Below are positions 1 through 8,419 of a stretch of DNA of 15,096 nucleotides, piece by piece; within the stretch, counting starts at the first letter, position 1, and every line of letters starts with the position of its first letter. The translations under genes and the position numbers were made by a program. The notes beneath the pieces are model-generated. The model was not told the origin of the DNA. It worked only from the letters and a program-made list of their open reading frames with translations, and did not search any database. The stretch comes from JAHJRN01 sp043805355 (GTDB lineage Bacteria; Patescibacteriota; Patescibacteriia; 2-12-FULL-60-25): NCBI GenBank assembly GCA_043805355.1, contig JAZDIB010000005.1:1-15096 (forward strand), read 5' to 3'.

Positions 1-31
1 CCCCTGTATCACAGTATTTTCGTATTGTTTC

Positions 32-62
32 GGCACGAAACCGTCGTTTTAGACGGAGTGCC
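32..62 (+). promoter_or_regulatory. Stem-loop in the leader region of the RNase J gene
   Basis: Two nested stems are visible. GGCAC (32-36) pairs with GTGCC (58-62), and CCGTC (41-45) pairs with GACGG (52-56) around the loop GTTTTA. An asymmetric internal loop (GAAA against A) separates the stems. No T-run follows, so it is not a classical terminator. It lies 60 nt upstream of the RNase J start. It could be a leader structure for mRNA stability or autoregulation, or the tail of an upstream transcript outside the window. I see no convincing promoter in 1-121. Confidence 0.35.
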
Positions 63-121
63 ACCTATGTCGTAATCGAATCCGGGACGCGATAACCGAA
101 CCGGAAGTACCCACAATCCAT

Positions 122-2233
122 ATGGATTATTCAGCGAATTCCGCGGTTCCCCCGTCCAGTGGACAAGGGGGCGGTTCCGGCAACCCCGGATTCCGATCCC
201 GCGGTCCGTTCCGTCGTCGTCCGCGACACGGGAACAATCCCGGCAACCGTCCGGGTCAGCCGATGCGCGCCTCCACGCCGCAAGACACGTCGTCCATCAT
301 CGCGAAGGCAGTGAAGCAGGCGTCGCTCCGCAAGGCGCAGGAGCCGCAGTCGAAGAAGGAAGATGTGCGCCCGCTGCAGATCAACCGGCAGCAACCCCAG
401 CGCGGCAAGGGTCCGCAGAAACCGCAAGAACGCGGCGGCAAGCGTCGTGGTGGTGGAGGCGGACGCAGCCGGCAAGGCGGCGCATTCGAACATGCCCCGC
501 GCATGAGCACATACAAGCACAAGCCGTTCCTCAAGACCGGCAAGGATACGGACGTACTCGAGAACAAGGGCGACCGTCTCCGCATCATGGTCCTCGGCGG
601 CAACGAGGAGGTCGGGCGCAACTGCACGCTCTTTGAATACGGGAAGGATATCGTCATCGTCGACATGGGCCTCCAGTTCCCGGACGAGGACATGCCGGGC
701 GTGGACTACATCATCCCGAACACCGAGTACCTCAAGGGCAAGGAGAAGAACATCCGCGGCGTGATCATCACGCACGGGCACATGGACCACATCGGCGGCA
801 TCCCGCACGTCATGCCGCGCATCGGCAACCCGCCGATCTACGCGACGGACCTCACCGGCGCCATCATCAAGAAGCGTCAGGAGGACCACCGCGAGTCCCC
901 GCCGCTCCACATCCACACCATCAAGGCGAGCGACGTGCTCCAGCTCGGGTCGTTCCGCGTCGAGTTCTTCGGGGTCGCGCACTCCATCCCGACGGCCATG
1001 GGCGTCGTCCTGCACACGCCGTGCGGCACGGTCGTCCATACCGGCGACTTCAAGCTCGACACGTCGGACAAGGCGCAGTCCATCGAGGAACGCGACAAGA
1101 TGATCGCGCTCGGACGCAAGGGCGTGCTCGCCCTGCTCGTCGACTCGACCAACGCGAGCGCCCCCGGACGCCAGCTCCCCGAAGGCGAGATCCAGACGAA
1201 CATCGACGAGATCATCGCGAAGGCGCGCGGCCGCATCATCATCGGCACGTTCTCGTCCATGATCTCGCGCATCAAGCAGATCATCGCCGCGTGCGAACGC
1301 AATGGCCGCAAGGTCGCGGTGGAAGGCTTCTCCATGAAGTCGAACATCGCCATCGCGCAGGCGCTCGGATATCTCAAAGTCCAGAAGGGCACCCTCATCG
1401 ATTCCAAGCGGATCAAGGACTATCCCGCGGACAAGGTCGTCATCGTCTGCACGGGCGCGCAGGGCGAGGAACGCGCGGTGCTCATGCGCATCGCGAACCG
1501 CGAGCATCCCTTCATCGAGATCGAGCCGGGCGACACGGTCGTGTTCTCCTCGTCGGTCATCCCGGGCAACGAGCGCTCGGTCCAGCGCGTGACGGATACG
1601 CTGTACCGCGAAGGCGCCGAGGTCGTGCACTACAAGATGATGGACGTCCACGCCGGCGGTCACGCCAAGCAGGACGACCTCAAGGAGATGCACGCCATGC
1701 TCAAGCCGAAGTACCTCATCCCGATCGAAGGACATCATTCCTTCCTGCGCGAGCACGCGAAGCTCGCGATCGCCGTGGGCTTCCCGCCGGAGAACATCTT
1801 CGTCGCGGACAACGGCCAGATCATGGAATTCGACCGCCACGGCATCGGCCAGCTCACCAACCGCAAGGTCCCGACGGACTACGTGTTCGTGGACGGGCTC
1901 GGCGTGGGCGACACCAACCACATCGTGCTCCGCGACCGCCAGGAACTCGCGGCCGACGGCATCCTTATCGTCATCGCGGTCATCGCGACGCGGTCGGGAC
2001 GTCTCCTGCACCTCCCGGACATCATCTCGCGCGGCTTCGTCTACATGAAGGACCATCAGGAGCTCATCCAGATGACGCGCAAGAAGGCCGCGGACGTGCT
2101 GAAGGACAAGGACCCGCGTTCGGCCGCGAACGGCTCGTTCCTCAAGGACAAGCTGCGCGACGACCTCGGCGAATACCTCTACCACAAGACCCAACGGCGT
2201 CCCATGATCCTCCCGATCATCGTGGAGGTCTAA
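122..2233 (+). CDS. rnj: Ribonuclease J with a basic, Gly/Arg-rich N-terminal extension
   Basis: This is a metallo-beta-lactamase/beta-CASP ribonuclease with 5'-to-3' exonuclease and endonuclease activity in mRNA decay and RNA maturation in the cytoplasm. The 703-aa product is longer than the roughly 550-aa family norm because residues 1-148 are a low-complexity extension rich in R, G, Q and P, with a GGGGGRSRQGG stretch near 110-120. The catalytic core starts near residue 152 (LRIMVLGGNEEVGRN). The zinc motif HGHMDH is at 218-223; further candidate metal ligands are H287 (VAHS) and D309 (TGDF). Beta-CASP signatures include TFSS (376-379), TGAQGE (444-449), the DVHAGGH segment (508-514) and GHH (537-539). 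The C-terminus RPMILPIIVEV is typical of the family. The ATG at 122 is the first in-frame start but has no good ribosome-binding site (GGAAG is 14 nt away), so an internal start that shortens the extension cannot be excluded. The enzyme assignment is firm. Confidence 0.96.
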   Translation: MDYSANSAVPPSSGQGGGSGNPGFRSRGPFRRRPRHGNNPGNRPGQPMRASTPQDTSSIIAKAVKQASLRKAQEPQSKKEDVRPLQINRQQPQRGKGPQKPQERGGKRRGGGGGRSRQGGAFEHAPRMSTYKHKPFLKTGKDTDVLENKGDRLRIMVLGGNEEVGRNCTLFEYGKDIVIVDMGLQFPDEDMPGVDYIIPNTEYLKGKEKNIRGVIITHGHMDHIGGIPHVMPRIGNPPIYATDLTGAIIKKRQEDHRESPPLHIHTIKASDVLQLGSFRVEFFGVAHSIPTAMGVVLHTPCGTVVHTGDFKLDTSDKAQSIEERDKMIALGRKGVLALLVDSTNASAPGRQLPEGEIQTNIDEIIAKARGRIIIGTFSSMISRIKQIIAACERNGRKVAVEGFSMKSNIAIAQALGYLKVQKGTLIDSKRIKDYPADKVVIVCTGAQGEERAVLMRIANREHPFIEIEPGDTVVFSSSVIPGNERSVQRVTDTLYREGAEVVHYKMMDVHAGGHAKQDDLKEMHAMLKPKYLIPIEGHHSFLREHAKLAIAVGFPPENIFVADNGQIMEFDRHGIGQLTNRKVPTDYVFVDGLGVGDTNHIVLRDRQELAADGILIVIAVIATRSGRLLHLPDIISRGFVYMKDHQELIQMTRKKAADVLKDKDPRSAANGSFLKDKLRDDLGEYLYHKTQRRPMILPIIVEV

Positions 2234-2561
2234 GGACGACGTCCGGAACGGATATCGCGTCCACCGCTGAGGAACCTGTTTCCTCACGCGGGATCCGCTT
2301 CGAACGAACAGACGAGGACACAGCGCGCGACGTGCCAGGCACGCCGACGCCTCTCGACCCACAAGAAGTCACGAATGTGCACCGTGGGCTATCGAGAAGG
2401 CCTGTCGGCTCCCCGGCCGCTCGCATGATGCGCGCGTCCTCCGACCATCCAAGAAAGAACAGGTTGATGCTTGTCGCATCCCCGGAACCAAACGACCTCC
2501 CATGTGGGGGTTTTTGGTTTGCCATTCCCTCCCGCGTCCGGCATCCTATGGGCAAGAACGT
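2234..2561 (+). other. Intergenic spacer between rnj and trpS, no gene recognised
   Basis: This 328-bp stretch shows no convincing gene. It contains a short palindrome directly after the rnj stop (GGACG A CGTCC, 2235-2245), a hairpin GAGGAA/TTCCTC (2269-2274/2280-2285), a tight palindrome CGTGCC A GGCACG (2331-2343) and the terminator-like structure at 2486-2519. I looked for a T-box (AGGGTGG-type element) and for a leader peptide with repeated Trp codons before trpS and found neither. A 17-codon open frame at 2375-2428 has no ribosome-binding site and no recognisable product. The first two hairpins lack T-runs. Confidence 0.5.
2486..2519 (+). terminator. Probable intrinsic terminator after rnj
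   Basis: An inner stem ACCTCC (2495-2500) pairs with GGGGGT (2506-2511) around the loop CATGT and is followed by a T-run (2511-2515). An outer stem AACCAAA (2486-2492) pairs with TTTGGTT (2513-2519), so the T-run could be sequestered in a longer hairpin. The simplest reading is transcription termination between rnj and trpS; the outer pairing is an unusual extra. Confidence 0.6.
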
Positions 2562-3554
2562 ATGAAAGACCTCGTCTTCTCGGGCGTCCAGCCCACGAGC
2601 GACCTGCATCTCGGCAACTACCTCGGCGCGCTCAAGCAGTGGGTCGACATCCAGCACGCCCACCCCTGCCTCTTCTGCATCGTGGACCTGCACGCCATCA
2701 CGGTGCCGCAGGACCCGAAGGCGCTCCGGCAGAACATCCTCGACGTCGCGGCCGCGTACCTCGCGGCAGGCATCGACCCCAAGCGCTCGCAGATCTACGT
2801 CCAGAGCGAGGTGCCCCAACACGCGGAGCTCGCGTGGATCCTCGGGACCGTCACGAAGCTCGGCGAGCTGGAACGCATGACGCAGTTCAAGGACAAGTCC
2901 GGCAAGCAGGGCGAGCGCGTCGGGCTCGGGCTCTTCAGCTACCCCGTGCTCATGGCCGCCGACATCCTCCTCTACCGCACGACGGCCGTCCCGGTCGGCG
3001 AGGACCAGATGCAGCACCTCGAGCTCGCCCGCGTCATCGCGCGGCGGTTCAACGAGCGGTTCGGCGACACGTTCGCGGTGCCGCAGGCGCTCATCCAGAA
3101 GATCGGCAGCCGCATCATGAGCCTGCAGGACCCGACGAAGAAGATGAGCAAGAGCGACCCTGTGGACGGCGCGAAGATCCTCCTGCGAGACGACCAGGAG
3201 ACCATCCGGCGCAAGGTGATGCGCGCGGTGACGGACTCGGGCAAGGGCGTGTCATACGACCTCGCGAAGAAGCCCGCGGTCTCGAACCTCATGACGCTCT
3301 ACCACCACGCGACCGGGAAGACGATGAAGGATATCGAGAAGGAATTCGCGGGTGCCGGCTACGGCGATTTCAAAAAGGCTGTCGCGGACGCGGTCATCGG
3401 CATGCTCGGCCCGATGCAGAAACGCCTGCAGGAATTCCGGAAGGACCCGGCCGAGCTCACGCGCATCCTCGACGCCGGACGCGACGCCGCGACGGAAAAG
3501 GCCGAAGCCATGATGCGGACGGTCCGCGAACGGGTCGGACTCGGACGCGGATAA
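2562..3554 (+). CDS. trpS: Tryptophanyl-tRNA synthetase
   Basis: This class I aminoacyl-tRNA synthetase charges tRNA-Trp with tryptophan using ATP. The 330-aa length matches bacterial TrpRS. It begins MKDLVFSGVQPTSDLHLGNY, with the HIGH-type motif as HLGN at residues 16-19. The second signature KMSKS is at 194-198, preceded by DPTKK. The GEDQMQHLELAR segment (146-157) is the usual conserved stretch of the Trp/Tyr synthetases. An in-frame ATG at 2502 would add 20 residues, but it lies inside the terminator hairpin and the added residues are not family-like, so the ATG at 2562 is preferred. No strong ribosome-binding site is visible. The gene is monocistronic as far as seen and converges on the dedA operon. 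Confidence 0.97.
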   Translation: MKDLVFSGVQPTSDLHLGNYLGALKQWVDIQHAHPCLFCIVDLHAITVPQDPKALRQNILDVAAAYLAAGIDPKRSQIYVQSEVPQHAELAWILGTVTKLGELERMTQFKDKSGKQGERVGLGLFSYPVLMAADILLYRTTAVPVGEDQMQHLELARVIARRFNERFGDTFAVPQALIQKIGSRIMSLQDPTKKMSKSDPVDGAKILLRDDQETIRRKVMRAVTDSGKGVSYDLAKKPAVSNLMTLYHHATGKTMKDIEKEFAGAGYGDFKKAVADAVIGMLGPMQKRLQEFRKDPAELTRILDAGRDAATEKAEAMMRTVRERVGLGRG

Positions 3555-3564
3555 ATTGACGACC

Positions 3565-3591
3565 AAAAACGGCCCTCACGGGGCCGTTTTT
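3565..3591. terminator. Bidirectional intrinsic terminator shared by trpS and the dedA operon
   Basis: A-rich and T-rich arms flank a GC stem: 3565-3575 (AAAAACGGCCC) pairs perfectly with 3581-3591 (GGGCCGTTTTT) around a 5-nt loop. T-runs lie on both strands, so it should act on trpS from the left and on the minus-strand operon from the right. The dedA stop codon (3576-3578 on the minus strand) lies in the loop. Confidence 0.9.
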
Positions 3592-4238
3592 TTGGTGCCG
3601 TTCCAACGCTCGAACCATCGCTTCCAGTGGCCGGTGCGGAGATAGCCGACGATGCCGGGCAGGATGGAGAGGAAGATGACGGCGGCGATGACGAGATGGA
3701 TGGAGCGCTCGATGTTCGGGATGGTGCGGCCGAGGACGTACCCGATGCCGAGCATGGACCCGACCCACAGGATGCCACCCGTGATGTTGAAGATCGCGAA
3801 CTTCCGATACGTCATGCCGGCGATGCCGGCGACGAGCGGCGCGAACGTCCGAACGACGGGCACGAACCGCGCGAGGATAATGGTCTTGCCGCCATGGCGG
3901 TCGTAGAAGGCCTGCGTCCGTTCGAGATGGCGCCTCTTGAAGAACCACGAATCCTCCTTCGCGAAGATGCGCCTGCCGGACACGCGTCCGATCTCGAATC
4001 CGGTCGCGTCACCGAGGATGGCCGCGAGCGAGATGGTGACGAACAGCATCGCGATGTCGAGATCCCCCTTCGCGGCGAAGAGCCCGGCGGTCACGAGCAA
4101 CGAATCCCCAGGCAGGAAAAAACCGAAGAAGAGTCCGGTCTCGGCGAAGACGATCGCGATGAGCGCCGCGAGGCCTCCCCAGCGGATGAGCTCATCGAGG
4201 TTCTGGAGTTTTGAGAAGAAATCGAGGAGGAAGGTCAT
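3576..4238 (-). CDS. DedA-family (VTT-domain) membrane protein
   Basis: The 220-aa polytopic inner-membrane protein belongs to the DedA/SNARE-associated family; several members are established undecaprenyl-phosphate or phospholipid translocases. Visible signatures are an E33-T-G followed by the F41-x-PGD45 motif, GD at 76-77, and the conserved RFVPVVRTFAPLVAG segment (124-138) with both arginines. Membrane segments lie near 21-56 (two re-entrant or spanning helices), 62-78, 131-170 and 178-200, with a basic C-terminal tail. The ATG lies one base after the stop of the upstream cyclase gene, so translation is probably coupled; no separate ribosome-binding site is evident. The stop codon lies inside the shared terminator loop. 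The substrate cannot be read from sequence. The nearby glycosyl-phosphate transferase makes undecaprenyl phosphate recycling an attractive inference. Confidence 0.92.
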   Translation of the reverse strand: MTFLLDFFSKLQNLDELIRWGGLAALIAIVFAETGLFFGFFLPGDSLLVTAGLFAAKGDLDIAMLFVTISLAAILGDATGFEIGRVSGRRIFAKEDSWFFKRRHLERTQAFYDRHGGKTIILARFVPVVRTFAPLVAGIAGMTYRKFAIFNITGGILWVGSMLGIGYVLGRTIPNIERSIHLVIAAVIFLSILPGIVGYLRTGHWKRWFERWNGTKKTAP

Positions 4239-4239
4239 G

Positions 4240-6228
4240 TCATTTGGAGTGCATCACCCACGCGCCGTTCCAGTCTGACGGCGGCCGGTGTTCCTTCATG
4301 TGTTCCGCGCGGCGGATGAGCGTCTGGCACGGACCGTCCTTGGGCGCCGTGGCCGCCAGGGCTTGGCATGCCGCGATGGCCGCGTCGAACCGCGCCGCGA
4401 AATACGCGTCGAGGGCTTCTTCGTAGGCGGTGGCGATGTTCCGGTCCCGCGCGGACACGCTCCCCTCCATCCCGAGGATCTCGTAGATGAGCACGGGCGC
4501 GATCTTCCCCTTCACGGCCACGCGGTCGATGCGGCGGGCGAGGACCTGGTCCTTCACGAGCAGGTACGTCGCCTCAGACACGAGGATGCCGACGCCGTAT
4601 TCCTTCGTTAGGCTCTCGAGCCGCGACGCGAGGTTCACGTTGTCGCCGATGACCGTGTAGTCGAACCGCGCCTCGGACCCCATGTTGCCCACGATCATCT
4701 CGCCGGTGTTGATACCGACGCCGATCCGGAGCGTCACGCCTTTCGGAAGCGTCTTGGACCGGTTCAGGTCCGTCACTTCCTCCTGCATCGCGACCGCCGT
4801 GCACACGGCTCGGAGCGCGTGGTCCTTCTGGTCGATGGGCGCGTTCCAGAACGCCATCACCGCGTCGCCGATGTACTTGTCGAGGACGCCCTCATGCTCG
4901 AACACGACGTCCGTCATGCGCGTGAGGTACAGGTTCATCACCTCGACGAGGCGCTCCGGCGGCATGCTTTCCGCGATGGACGTGAAGCCGCGGATGTCAG
5001 AGAAGAGCACGGACATGCGCCGCTTCTCCCCGCCGAGCTTCAGCATGGAGGGATCCTTCAGGATGCGGGAAACGACGGACGGCGTGACGTACCGCGAGAT
5101 GGCGTTGCGCAGGCGCGCACGTTCGCGGTCGGCCGTGATGCGGCGTTCGACCGTCACGCCGGCGTACGCGAGCACGATGGCGATCGTCGGCCAGACCACG
5201 TCCGCGATCCATCCGCGGTCGAAGAGCAGGAACGCGGCGACGAGCAGGCCAATCCAGAGGACGAGCGCGAGCGGGATGCTGACCCGCGCCCGCAGGAACG
5301 TGACGAGGAGCGCGACGAGCAGGCCGACGAGCACGAGGATGGCGGCCGTGGCGGATGGCGGCACGGCCACGAGCCAATCGCCGTTCTTCAGGGTGTCGTA
5401 GAACGCGGCGTGAATCTCGACGCCGGGCATGGGCGTCCCGTCGGACGTCGGGACCAGCCGGTCGTCATGCAGGTCCGGCGCGGTCGATCCGACGAAGACG
5501 GCCTTGCCCGTGAAGGCCGACGGCGGCACGACGCCATCCAGCACGTCCGAGGCGGAGACGGTCTGATAGGCATGCTTCGGCGGGCCGGCGTAGTTCACGG
5601 TCACGCGATAGGCGCGATCCATCGGGGCCTTCCGCACGTCGATGCTAGGTGCCGCGACGGCGAGCGCCTGCGCCGCGAACGCCTCGATCTCGCTGCCGTC
5701 CGGCGCGTGCACGCCCACGGGGATGCGGCGGACCACGCCGTCCGGATCCGTCGGCGTATTGGAATGCCCCACAGCCTTCGCCGCGACCGCGAGGGTCGAG
5801 ATGGGCGGGAGCGTGGCGTTCGGGTCGAACGTGAGACGTCCGCCCTGCTCCGTGATGACGAGCTCCACGGGCAGGATGACGTTGCCGGCAGCCTTCAGCG
5901 CGGCGGCGAGCGCCTCATCGTCCTTCGCATCGGACGATTCCGGGAAATTGACGTCGTAGGCGATGGCGGACGGCCTAGCTTCGGCGAGGATGCGGATGAG
6001 CTCCGCATGGATGCTGCGCGGCCACGGCCATCGGCCGATTTTGCCGAGCGACGCGTCGTCGATGGCGACGATGATGATGGACGTGTCGGCCTGACGCGGC
6101 AGGAACAGGCGGTCTGTCGCTCGGTCACTCCAGGAACGGAGGGCACCCGTCAGGAAAATGGCCGCGGCCACGAGCCCGACCGCGGCTCCGACCAGGATCG
6201 GTCGCCAGGATGATGTCCGTTGCGTCAT
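4240..6228 (-). CDS. CHASE2-domain class III adenylate cyclase (membrane receptor type)
   Basis: The 662-aa product probably makes cAMP from ATP in response to an extracytoplasmic signal. Layout: N-terminal membrane helix (about 10-30); CHASE2 sensor (about 33-285, with the VAIDDASLGKIGRWPWPR segment); three membrane helices (about 294-311, 318-336, 343-357); a linker (370-400); the catalytic domain (about 402-585); and a helical tail with a TPR-like AYEEALDAYFAARFDAA stretch (601-617). Catalytic residues are present: metal-binding D411 (FSDIRGFT) and D455 (KYIGDAV), adenine-selecting K451 and T525 (YTVIGD), and transition-state N532 and R536 (VNLASR). The K/T pair fits the class IIIb adenylate cyclase subgroup and not guanylate cyclase. 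It starts 3 nt after the FecR gene stop and ends 1 nt before dedA. No cAMP-binding effector is encoded in the window, so the output is unknown. Confidence 0.95.
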   Translation of the reverse strand: MTQRTSSWRPILVGAAVGLVAAAIFLTGALRSWSDRATDRLFLPRQADTSIIIVAIDDASLGKIGRWPWPRSIHAELIRILAEARPSAIAYDVNFPESSDAKDDEALAAALKAAGNVILPVELVITEQGGRLTFDPNATLPPISTLAVAAKAVGHSNTPTDPDGVVRRIPVGVHAPDGSEIEAFAAQALAVAAPSIDVRKAPMDRAYRVTVNYAGPPKHAYQTVSASDVLDGVVPPSAFTGKAVFVGSTAPDLHDDRLVPTSDGTPMPGVEIHAAFYDTLKNGDWLVAVPPSATAAILVLVGLLVALLVTFLRARVSIPLALVLWIGLLVAAFLLFDRGWIADVVWPTIAIVLAYAGVTVERRITADRERARLRNAISRYVTPSVVSRILKDPSMLKLGGEKRRMSVLFSDIRGFTSIAESMPPERLVEVMNLYLTRMTDVVFEHEGVLDKYIGDAVMAFWNAPIDQKDHALRAVCTAVAMQEEVTDLNRSKTLPKGVTLRIGVGINTGEMIVGNMGSEARFDYTVIGDNVNLASRLESLTKEYGVGILVSEATYLLVKDQVLARRIDRVAVKGKIAPVLIYEILGMEGSVSARDRNIATAYEEALDAYFAARFDAAIAACQALAATAPKDGPCQTLIRRAEHMKEHRPPSDWNGAWVMHSK

Positions 6229-6231
6229 ATG

Positions 6232-8292
6232 TCAGCGTCCCACCGCAGACGGCGCGGTCACCATGAACGTCACGGTTCCGTATTTCGTGATACTGCCTTC
6301 CGTATAGGTCCCCGTGACCGTGACCGGACCGAGCCCGTTCGCGGAAGCGACGAAGGACGTGCCGGAGATGGTGCCGATGGAGGCATCGGACGAGGTCCAG
6401 ACCGTCTTGGACGTGACCGGGGCCGTGAGGCCGCTCGAATACGTCGCCGTCGCGATGAGCGGGACCGTGCCGCCCTGCAGGACCGTCGTCGGACCCGATG
6501 CGGACACGCCGAGGCGCGAGAGCGTGACGGCCTGATTCACCTGGAGCACGGTCCGCGCGGTCTTGGCGGTCCCATTGTCCATGACCGTCGCCTCGATCGT
6601 CACGGAACCGGGGGCGGTCGACGTGAACGTGGGACCGTTCAGGCTGCCGATGTTGCCGAAGAGCCTGAACGTCGCACGCGGCGTGAGGTCGCCAGTCGAG
6701 CCGTCCGACCGGGTCCCCGTGAGACGCAGTTGCGCGATGCTCCCGACATCGACGGGGTTCGGCTGAGCCGTAAGGACGATGCGGTCCCATGGTGCCTCGA
6801 CCACAGGCTTCTCCGTCGCGGGCGGCGGCGTGGTGTCGGCCGGGACCGTCCCGGCCGGGGATCCGGTCTCTGACGGCGTCTCGTCCGTCGTGAGCGGTTG
6901 CGTACTCGTCGCGCCGGCTTCCGTGGATGTCGTTGCTCCAAGCTCCTCTGTTGTCGGGCGCTCCGCGGTCGCGAGACGCGCACGGAGCAGGGCTTCGCGC
7001 GCCTCAAGCGCCCGGAGCTTGGAACGGATCGCCTTGCCGCGTTCCGGCGTCGTCGTCGGCACGATCCTGTCGGCGTCGCGCTTGCCGTTCTCGATGCCCT
7101 GATGCGCGGCCTCAAGGCTCAAGGACGCTTCCTCCAATTGCATGGCGCCGATGAGGCCTTCCGCCTCGTCCATCCGGCTGTCTGCCGAGAGCAGGCGACT
7201 GAAGAGGGCTTGTGCCTCGTCCGACTCGGCGAGTGACTGGCTCAAATCCTCGAGCTTGAGCTTGAACCGGTACAGCGGCGACGACGGCATGACGCCCTGC
7301 GTCAGGAGAAGCATGTTCTCGACCTCGATGCGGAGATGCGGAATTGTCCCGGAGGCCGCAGGCGTCGGCAACGCGTCCTGCACGTCCTGCTCGAGCCGGT
7401 TGAACGCTTGGAACGCGAGGCCGGATTTCCCCTCGTCGACGAGTGTCTTGATGCCGTAGAGACGGCGGCCCAGATAGGACGAGAGGAGCTGCGGCGCTCC
7501 CTTCCCCGCGAGGGCGAGATGGAGGCGCTCCGACTGCATCTTGAGGGAATACAACGCCTGGTCGGGCCGCACGCGGCCACGCCGTTCATAGGATGCGGCA
7601 ATCCCTTCCGACGTGCGGCCGAGGAATGCATCGTCCGTGTCTACGTTCCGCTTGTACCACTCCGAAGACGTGTCGTCCGCGCTCAAAGATTCAACGGGGC
7701 CTGCGCTGTCCGGATTGACCAAGACCTTGGATCCCTCGGTCACAATCCATGACTCCGGGTCTCCATTCCAGTTCGCCTCCACGTCGACGGCTGCGTCCGC
7801 GACCTGGACGATGGACGACCCGCGTTCGTCGATTATCACGTCGAACGCCGTGCCGCGCACCGTGGAGACGACCGAATCGGTCCGCACCGAATAGGAACTG
7901 TCGAGATTGAAGAGGCGGATGACGCGCGACCAGACGCGACCCGTGGCGAGCTCGAGGCGCATCCGTATCGGTGTCGTGGCTCCGGCTGAAAGGTCCTCGA
8001 TCTTCATTTCCGTGTCCTCATACAGACGCGCTTCGCCGCGTCCGAAGAACAGGATGGTCGCGCGGCCCGTGGCGTCGGTCCTGATGCTGTCCGAGGCGGA
8101 AAGCGACGTGCCGGAATCGGCCGCATCCCATCGCTCCGAACCCGACTTCCGGATCTCGACACCGGGCGCGTCGACCCGAAGCGTCACGCTCCCCGTCTCC
8201 ACGTCCGGAATGCTGCCGAGGGTCCAGAACCAGACCCCGAAAAGGATACAGGCGAGCAAGGCCACGAGGATGGCGAGGACCGATTTCTTCAT
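6232..8292 (-). CDS. Membrane-anchored FecR-domain protein with helical repeats and C-terminal Ig-like domains
   Basis: The 686-aa product has one N-terminal membrane helix (about 5-24) after MKKS and is probably anchored facing outwards. Residues 34-195 form a FecR-type beta domain; the VRTDSVVSTVRGTAFDV stretch (136-152) is characteristic. Residues 245-445 are mostly helical and contain two similar segments, ALYSLKMQSERLHLALA (246-262) and SPLYRFKLKLEDLSQSLAE (338-356), reminiscent of DUF5667-like repeats. A Thr/Pro/Ser/Glu-rich linker (446-500) leads to two Ig-like (BIG2-type) domains (about 504-587 and 588-681). The ATG at 8292 is chosen because it puts the membrane helix at the N-terminus and has GGA 5 nt upstream; the in-frame ATG at 8304 is an alternative. 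It is first in an operon with the CHASE2 cyclase. FecR and CHASE2 domains are both extracytoplasmic, so a sensory partnership is plausible but unproven. Confidence 0.85.
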   Translation of the reverse strand: MKKSVLAILVALLACILFGVWFWTLGSIPDVETGSVTLRVDAPGVEIRKSGSERWDAADSGTSLSASDSIRTDATGRATILFFGRGEARLYEDTEMKIEDLSAGATTPIRMRLELATGRVWSRVIRLFNLDSSYSVRTDSVVSTVRGTAFDVIIDERGSSIVQVADAAVDVEANWNGDPESWIVTEGSKVLVNPDSAGPVESLSADDTSSEWYKRNVDTDDAFLGRTSEGIAASYERRGRVRPDQALYSLKMQSERLHLALAGKGAPQLLSSYLGRRLYGIKTLVDEGKSGLAFQAFNRLEQDVQDALPTPAASGTIPHLRIEVENMLLLTQGVMPSSPLYRFKLKLEDLSQSLAESDEAQALFSRLLSADSRMDEAEGLIGAMQLEEASLSLEAAHQGIENGKRDADRIVPTTTPERGKAIRSKLRALEAREALLRARLATAERPTTEELGATTSTEAGATSTQPLTTDETPSETGSPAGTVPADTTPPPATEKPVVEAPWDRIVLTAQPNPVDVGSIAQLRLTGTRSDGSTGDLTPRATFRLFGNIGSLNGPTFTSTAPGSVTIEATVMDNGTAKTARTVLQVNQAVTLSRLGVSASGPTTVLQGGTVPLIATATYSSGLTAPVTSKTVWTSSDASIGTISGTSFVASANGLGPVTVTGTYTEGSITKYGTVTFMVTAPSAVGR

Positions 8293-8383
8293 AGGTTTCC
8301 GCATGGATGGTACCACACGCCTCCGAGGCCGCGAAGGAGCCTGCCCCCTAAGCCTGCCAGCCACGTTCTACGTGGTCGAAGGG

Positions 8384-8412
8384 TTGACGATGCCCCTGTT
8401 TCATGCTATATT
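8384..8412 (+). promoter_or_regulatory. Strong housekeeping promoter of rnpB
   Basis: A -35 box TTGACG (8384-8389), a 17-nt spacer and a -10 box TATATT (8407-8412) are preceded by TGC, giving an extended -10. The expected transcription start is about 8419-8420, exactly where the 5' strand of the RNase P RNA P1 helix begins. The divergent FecR operon starts about 90 bp to the left; I see no equally good promoter for it. Confidence 0.88.
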
Positions 8413-8419
8413 CGCCGAC

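Noticed and set aside
131..2362. Long antisense open frame (743 codons) opposite RNase J
   Set aside because: The product is a compositionally biased string of R, D, E, V and L with no domain, as expected opposite a GC-rich gene with strong third-position bias. The sense gene is unequivocal.
2502..2561. Upstream start of trpS beginning ATG TGG, possible Trp-sensing leader
   Set aside because: There is only one Trp codon, the ATG is in the terminator loop, and the extra residues are not TrpRS-like. No T-box was found.
4819..6213. 464-codon plus-strand frame opposite the cyclase gene
   Set aside because: Arg/Asp/Glu/His-rich shadow of the cyclase; the cyclase has all catalytic residues and operon context.
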